In this document: piece by piece, positions 61,901-64,000 of the stretch
How the letters are laid out: each line of letters starts with the position of its first letter
How positions within the stretch are numbered: the stretch's first letter is position 1
NCBI GenBank assembly: GCA_031553505.1
Contig: JAVBLP010000006.1
Span: 9,367-73,366, forward strand
Direction of reading: 5' to 3'
DNA from: JAVBLP01 sp031553505
GTDB taxonomy: Bacteria > Elusimicrobiota > Endomicrobiia > Endomicrobiales > Endomicrobiaceae
Length of the DNA stretch: 64,000 bases
Made by a program: the position numbers and the translations under genes
Notes under the pieces: generated by a model
Seen by the model: only the letters and a program-made list of their open reading frames with translations
Databases searched by the model: none
What the model was told of the DNA's origin: nothing

Positions 61901-64000
61901 GATGTGACATTCGGTTCAAACGATTATACGGGAACGGTAGCTTACGTATTTAACAATTCAACAATAGATTTAACTTCAGCTTCAAACAGCACAAGAACTA
62001 TAACATTCGGCGATTTAAACGCCTCAAGCAGCAAACTAAACCTTGGGGTCAATTTTTATGATAACTCCGGATCGCAGGCTGTCGCAGCGGATAAACTCAT
62101 ATCGCAGACAGACCATTCAACCGTAAGCCTCAATTTAGATTCAATAACAATATATAACGACGCGTTTACAACCGGCAACTACGTAACTAACGTGCTGCAG
62201 GGCTTGTATTTCAATGCTGCGTCCAGCGTTACAATTTTTACCGCGCAATACGAATATAATTTTAACGTAGCAACGAATCTTCAGGACTTATTGATAGGCG
62301 TATCGGATGCGTCCGGATATGAAAATCCTTTATATACGGCAAACAAAACTTCCGGGATAAGGGCTTTTGAGTTGATTAAAAGCGGAGCCGGCAAAGAATA
62401 CTTCTATATAGATAAAAACTTAAGCGATACTGCGGTTGGCGAGTTTTTAGTACACGGAACAGGCGGTAACGCCGAAGATTTAATAATATCCGGCGTTTTG
62501 ACGAGTTCAACAGGGGTTGTATTAGGCGGGAGAGGTTCTTTTTTTAATTTAGCGGACGCGACAGAGTTTACATTGCAGAACATAACAATAACAAGCGCCG
62601 CTATAACCGGCAGCGGCTCTGTATTAAGGATAAGCACGACAGCGGCAACGGCGCTCCTTGATAATGTGATACTTGATGATAATATGTCAACGGCAAACGG
62701 CGGGGCTGTATATTCGCAAAACGGCAATGTTGTGATACAAGATACCGTATTTAGAAATAATTCCGCAGGCGTTAGCGGCGGCGCTCTTTACGCAGACCGG
62801 TCTGTGTTTGAATTCAGCAGCAGCACTGTGTTTACGGGTAATATCGCTACAAGCAGCGGCGGCGCTATATACGCGCAATATTCAACATTTACTTTTGCAG
62901 GCGGCAGCGTTACATTTTCAGGCAATAATACAGGGCAATTATCAAACGCTATATATTCTGCATCCTCGACATTTAATTTTGAAAATTCAGCTAACTCCTT
63001 TATGAGTAATAATTTGCGTGCTGCAAATTCTACTTTTAGTTTTATTAATTCCAATACAAATTTTACGGGTTCCGTATCCGGAATAGATACTGAAGCGCTT
63101 TCGCTTGTATATTCATCATTTCTTTTTGACGGCGGACAAGTCGTATTTGATTTAAATAACAGTAATCAAAATATTGCCGGCGCAGTATTCTCTTTTGGTT
63201 CAAAAAGTACGTTTGCCAACCTGAGTGTAAATTTTTCTAGCAACAGCGCTGCGGAACAGGGTGGTGCTATATATTCAGATTCTTCTTCTGTTTTATTTGA
63301 TAATGCTAATGCCATATTTTTTAATAACAGCGTTGACTATTTTGGCGGCGCTGTGCTTGCTTACAATGCAACATCTCTTGCTTTCAATGGCGGTAAAGCT
63401 GACTTTATCCAAAACCGCGCAAGTTATGGCGGCGCTGTTTATTTGAACCCTAATTCATATCTTGGTTTTACAAACACAACAGCAACTTTTTACAATAATC
63501 AAGCTGCATATGGCAGCGGCGGCGCAGTTTACGCGGCAAATTCATCAAGCGTCAGTTTTATAAACAGCATAGTAAATTTTACAAGCAATACTTCAACGCT
63601 TGGCGGGGCTGTCTATCTTTCAGGTTCGACAATGAGCGTTACGGGAGGACAGACGGTTTTTGCTTATAATACCGCGGCAAGTTCCGGCGGCGCATTGTAC
63701 TTGCAAAACAGTTCAGTGACTTTCGGAGGAGACGTAACATTTGCCAATAATACTTCATCTTCAAACGGCGGAGCTATATACATGCTGGGAAGCACCGCTT
63801 CTTTTAGCGGGGGAGATGCGGCGTTTAAAAATAACAAGATTGCGGTCAGCGGTTATGGGAGCGCAATGTATTTAGACGGCAGTTCAGTGACATTAAGCGC
63901 GGGGGCGGCGGAATTTTCAGGAAACCAGATCAGCGGAGGCGGACAGGGCGGCGCGATATATTCAAATAAATCGGCATTAAATATTGCGGCTGATAGTATA
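58901..64000 (+). CDS. Polymorphic-membrane-protein-like adhesin, 3' end missing
   Basis: Reading from ATG 58901 (AGGAG at 58891-58895), I checked the frame at several points and it stays open to the last base, at least 1700 codons. The signal peptide is MKKFILLFFAAAVTFILPLQ with cleavage after AQA (residue 23). The mature part is a Ser/Asn/Thr/Gly-rich beta-helix with GGA[I/L/V][Y/F] repeats and F-x-x-N (FSNN, FYNN) repeats, the pair that marks chlamydial Pmp autotransporters. Repeat block A is at about residues 150-830, a less regular segment at about 845-1260, and block B from about 1265 to the edge. The beta-barrel that would confirm an autotransporter must lie beyond the window. It is probably a surface adhesin. 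Divergent from the vor operon. Confidence 0.85.
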   Translation, partial: MKKFILLFFAAAVTFILPLQAQAEDVDVFGFSDLLNAYQQGGDKTLEVYNTIDFTSDLGGSGPDLNMIINGNTLTFDGGGYSGFNIFSGSLSINSLTLQNMYSIDEFSAIGLYSNSSLSLLNTNLYNNTQSAVYASESTLNLEEVSFIGNASSAYGGAIFIEGDSYASFTGNIRFSSNSAATSGGAIYIGGTTSLNFTNTNVTFFNNQAMYPGTGGAIFASAATSVFFNDSTVSFSSNTASNYGGALYASGGGFHFDNSQVNFLYNEADEGGALGGGSYIFNNSTVTFVGNKALYAEGGAIYLSMINFADTYVTAIGNSANGSGGFAYLGGFGYGLSFNRDVLISSNTAYAGGAIYAADSSGVDFNGDSNIFSYNTSRSSGGAIFTDGSLLSFSGSSTVFTNNSASFGGALYVTGSTLTFNGSSMTFSYNEAHRQDITGVGGAMYVSRSSVTFSGSSVAFTENTTDTDGGAIAADNSYVFFDNKNITFTGNSKGGASGGGGAISANNSVLRFKAEDIIFNRNSGSGFGGGAFYLLSSTLDMAADSIIFAENGGQITGGAMSLSDTQVTLNASDIIFSSNTASFSAGGAIAANSGTNVIFIATNTSFNYNTSNYSNSGAIQLDATSTVDFSQVANLTAIGNKANGAYSGGFMYLQNKNMQFNNVNMSSNSAGASGGALYITGSTLAFSGNSHNFSYNTSASSGSALCILNSSVTFNTQNLTFNYNNATNGDGAFYRSNSSFKLDNVNLTAIGNQANNAGFMYISSGATTNTTFSSGTVTITSNTARSGNGGAIYNAGTLTLSAQSLFSFNTASINGGAIYNSNSSAFSLDTSNGNIVFTGNTASGLGNDIYNEGLMFIAGNNTLTMDGGIAGTGSISKTDANMLITADNSYYTGSFNQSAGTTTIVGKMFGGANTISNSLLQVTQEGLNYRVNVGNNGKYEHYNSTDVLVAVINGSSQAFTGSSGSMTFGKMAGLPENARYNLENKVSGGTTGNTVTFNNSDVTFGSNDYTGTVAYVFNNSTIDLTSASNSTRTITFGDLNASSSKLNLGVNFYDNSGSQAVAADKLISQTDHSTVSLNLDSITIYNDAFTTGNYVTNVLQGLYFNAASSVTIFTAQYEYNFNVATNLQDLLIGVSDASGYENPLYTANKTSGIRAFELIKSGAGKEYFYIDKNLSDTAVGEFLVHGTGGNAEDLIISGVLTSSTGVVLGGRGSFFNLADATEFTLQNITITSAAITGSGSVLRISTTAATALLDNVILDDNMSTANGGAVYSQNGNVVIQDTVFRNNSAGVSGGALYADRSVFEFSSSTVFTGNIATSSGGAIYAQYSTFTFAGGSVTFSGNNTGQLSNAIYSASSTFNFENSANSFMSNNLRAANSTFSFINSNTNFTGSVSGIDTEALSLVYSSFLFDGGQVVFDLNNSNQNIAGAVFSFGSKSTFANLSVNFSSNSAAEQGGAIYSDSSSVLFDNANAIFFNNSVDYFGGAVLAYNATSLAFNGGKADFIQNRASYGGAVYLNPNSYLGFTNTTATFYNNQAAYGSGGAVYAANSSSVSFINSIVNFTSNTSTLGGAVYLSGSTMSVTGGQTVFAYNTAASSGGALYLQNSSVTFGGDVTFANNTSSSNGGAIYMLGSTASFSGGDAAFKNNKIAVSGYGSAMYLDGSSVTLSAGAAEFSGNQISGGGQGGAIYSNKSALNIAADSI
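59365..61372 (+). repeat. GGA[I/L/V] beta-helix repeats, block A
   Basis: About twenty coding repeats spaced roughly 75-100 nt apart. Each centres on GGC/GGA-GGC/GGA-GC(N)-ATA/TTA-TAT/TTT (GGAIY, GGAIF, GGALY), usually preceded by NT/NS and followed by a Ser/Thr-rich strand and T-F. The core GGCGGCGCGATAT recurs exactly several times (for example 59364, 59452, 59792), so homologous recombination between units is possible. Confidence 0.8.
62698..63964 (+). repeat. GGA[I/L/V] beta-helix repeats, block B
   Basis: A second run of about ten units (GGAVY, GGALY, GGAIY) continuing to the right edge. The same core DNA string recurs near 63950. Block B begins after a roughly 1.3-kb segment almost without GGA motifs. 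Confidence 0.8.

Noticed and set aside
58858..63054. Antisense open frames across the Pmp-like gene (for example 61156-61530)
   Set aside because: They are shadows of the GGA repeat codons; the plus-strand frame has a signal peptide, a ribosome-binding site and an open frame to the window edge.
59365..63964. Regularly spaced repeats as a possible CRISPR array
   Set aside because: Repeats are short, imperfect, in phase with codons and encode GGAIY motifs; spacers are not unique sequences between identical repeats.
1..64000. Mobile elements, prophage or genomic-island boundaries
   Set aside because: No transposase, integrase, terminal inverted repeats or direct-repeat attachment sites were recognised, and codon use is even across the window.

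Overview
The window reads as an ordinary chromosomal segment of a Gram-negative, fermentative anaerobe. Codon use is moderately AT-rich and uniform. I see no prophage, insertion sequence, rRNA, tRNA or CRISPR array. My best guess is a member of the Elusimicrobiota. The gene set fits: pyrophosphate-dependent phosphofructokinase, GTP-type PEP carboxykinase, a ferredoxin-linked 2-oxoisovalerate oxidoreductase, alpha/beta glycyl-tRNA synthetase, and very large exported proteins. This is inference; no marker gene in the window fixes the taxon.

Layout. 1-1786 (+): end of a DUF5752 gene and a TreT-like trehalose glycosyltransferase. 2014-4836 (-): an MscS channel and a sugar-type MFS transporter. 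5131-24226 (+): a small exported membrane protein, then one 6133-residue ORF (18.4 kb) that dominates the window. It has a signal sequence, a C39-peptidase-like domain near each end, a long coiled coil, a beta-rich stretch, a hydrophobic block, and a SecA-like DEAD motor at about residues 4030-4600. 24393-29763 (+): TRL lipoprotein, a TMTC-like GT-C/TPR membrane protein, PPi-PFK and an aldehyde dehydrogenase. 29851-35558 (-): pckG, ndk and two more TMTC-like proteins. 35649-46746 (+): nudF-aspS, phoH-HD/7TM-ybeY-two CBS-domain membrane proteins-recO, and glyQS. 46812-58718 (-): an MFS transporter, YjbQ, a surface-glycan cluster (GT2, GT9, FkbM methyltransferase, class I methyltransferase, GT9-like protein, flippase, second FkbM methyltransferase), an ArgA-like acetyltransferase and a four-subunit VOR-type oxidoreductase. 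58901 to the right edge (+): the first 1700 codons of a polymorphic-membrane-protein-like adhesin with about thirty GGA[I/L/V] repeats, still open at the edge.

How it fits together. Central metabolism (reversible PPi-PFK, PEPCK, NDK regenerating GTP, VOR, aldehyde dehydrogenase) suggests amino-acid and sugar fermentation with PPi/GTP economy. Much of the rest serves the envelope: three GT-C/TPR proteins, a glycan export cluster, two CorC-like proteins, an osmotic channel, a lipoprotein and two giant exported proteins. Several transcription units (fd-vor operon, nudF, one TMTC pair, possibly another TMTC gene) have good -10 boxes only 6-8 nt before the start codon and no Shine-Dalgarno, which predicts leaderless mRNAs.

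No stretch longer than 300 bases lacks a gene. The largest gaps (4837-5130, 1787-2013, 58719-58900, 24227-24392, 24711-24872) hold promoters and terminators and nothing else I can name. The most unusual object is the giant C39 / SecA-like / C39 protein.
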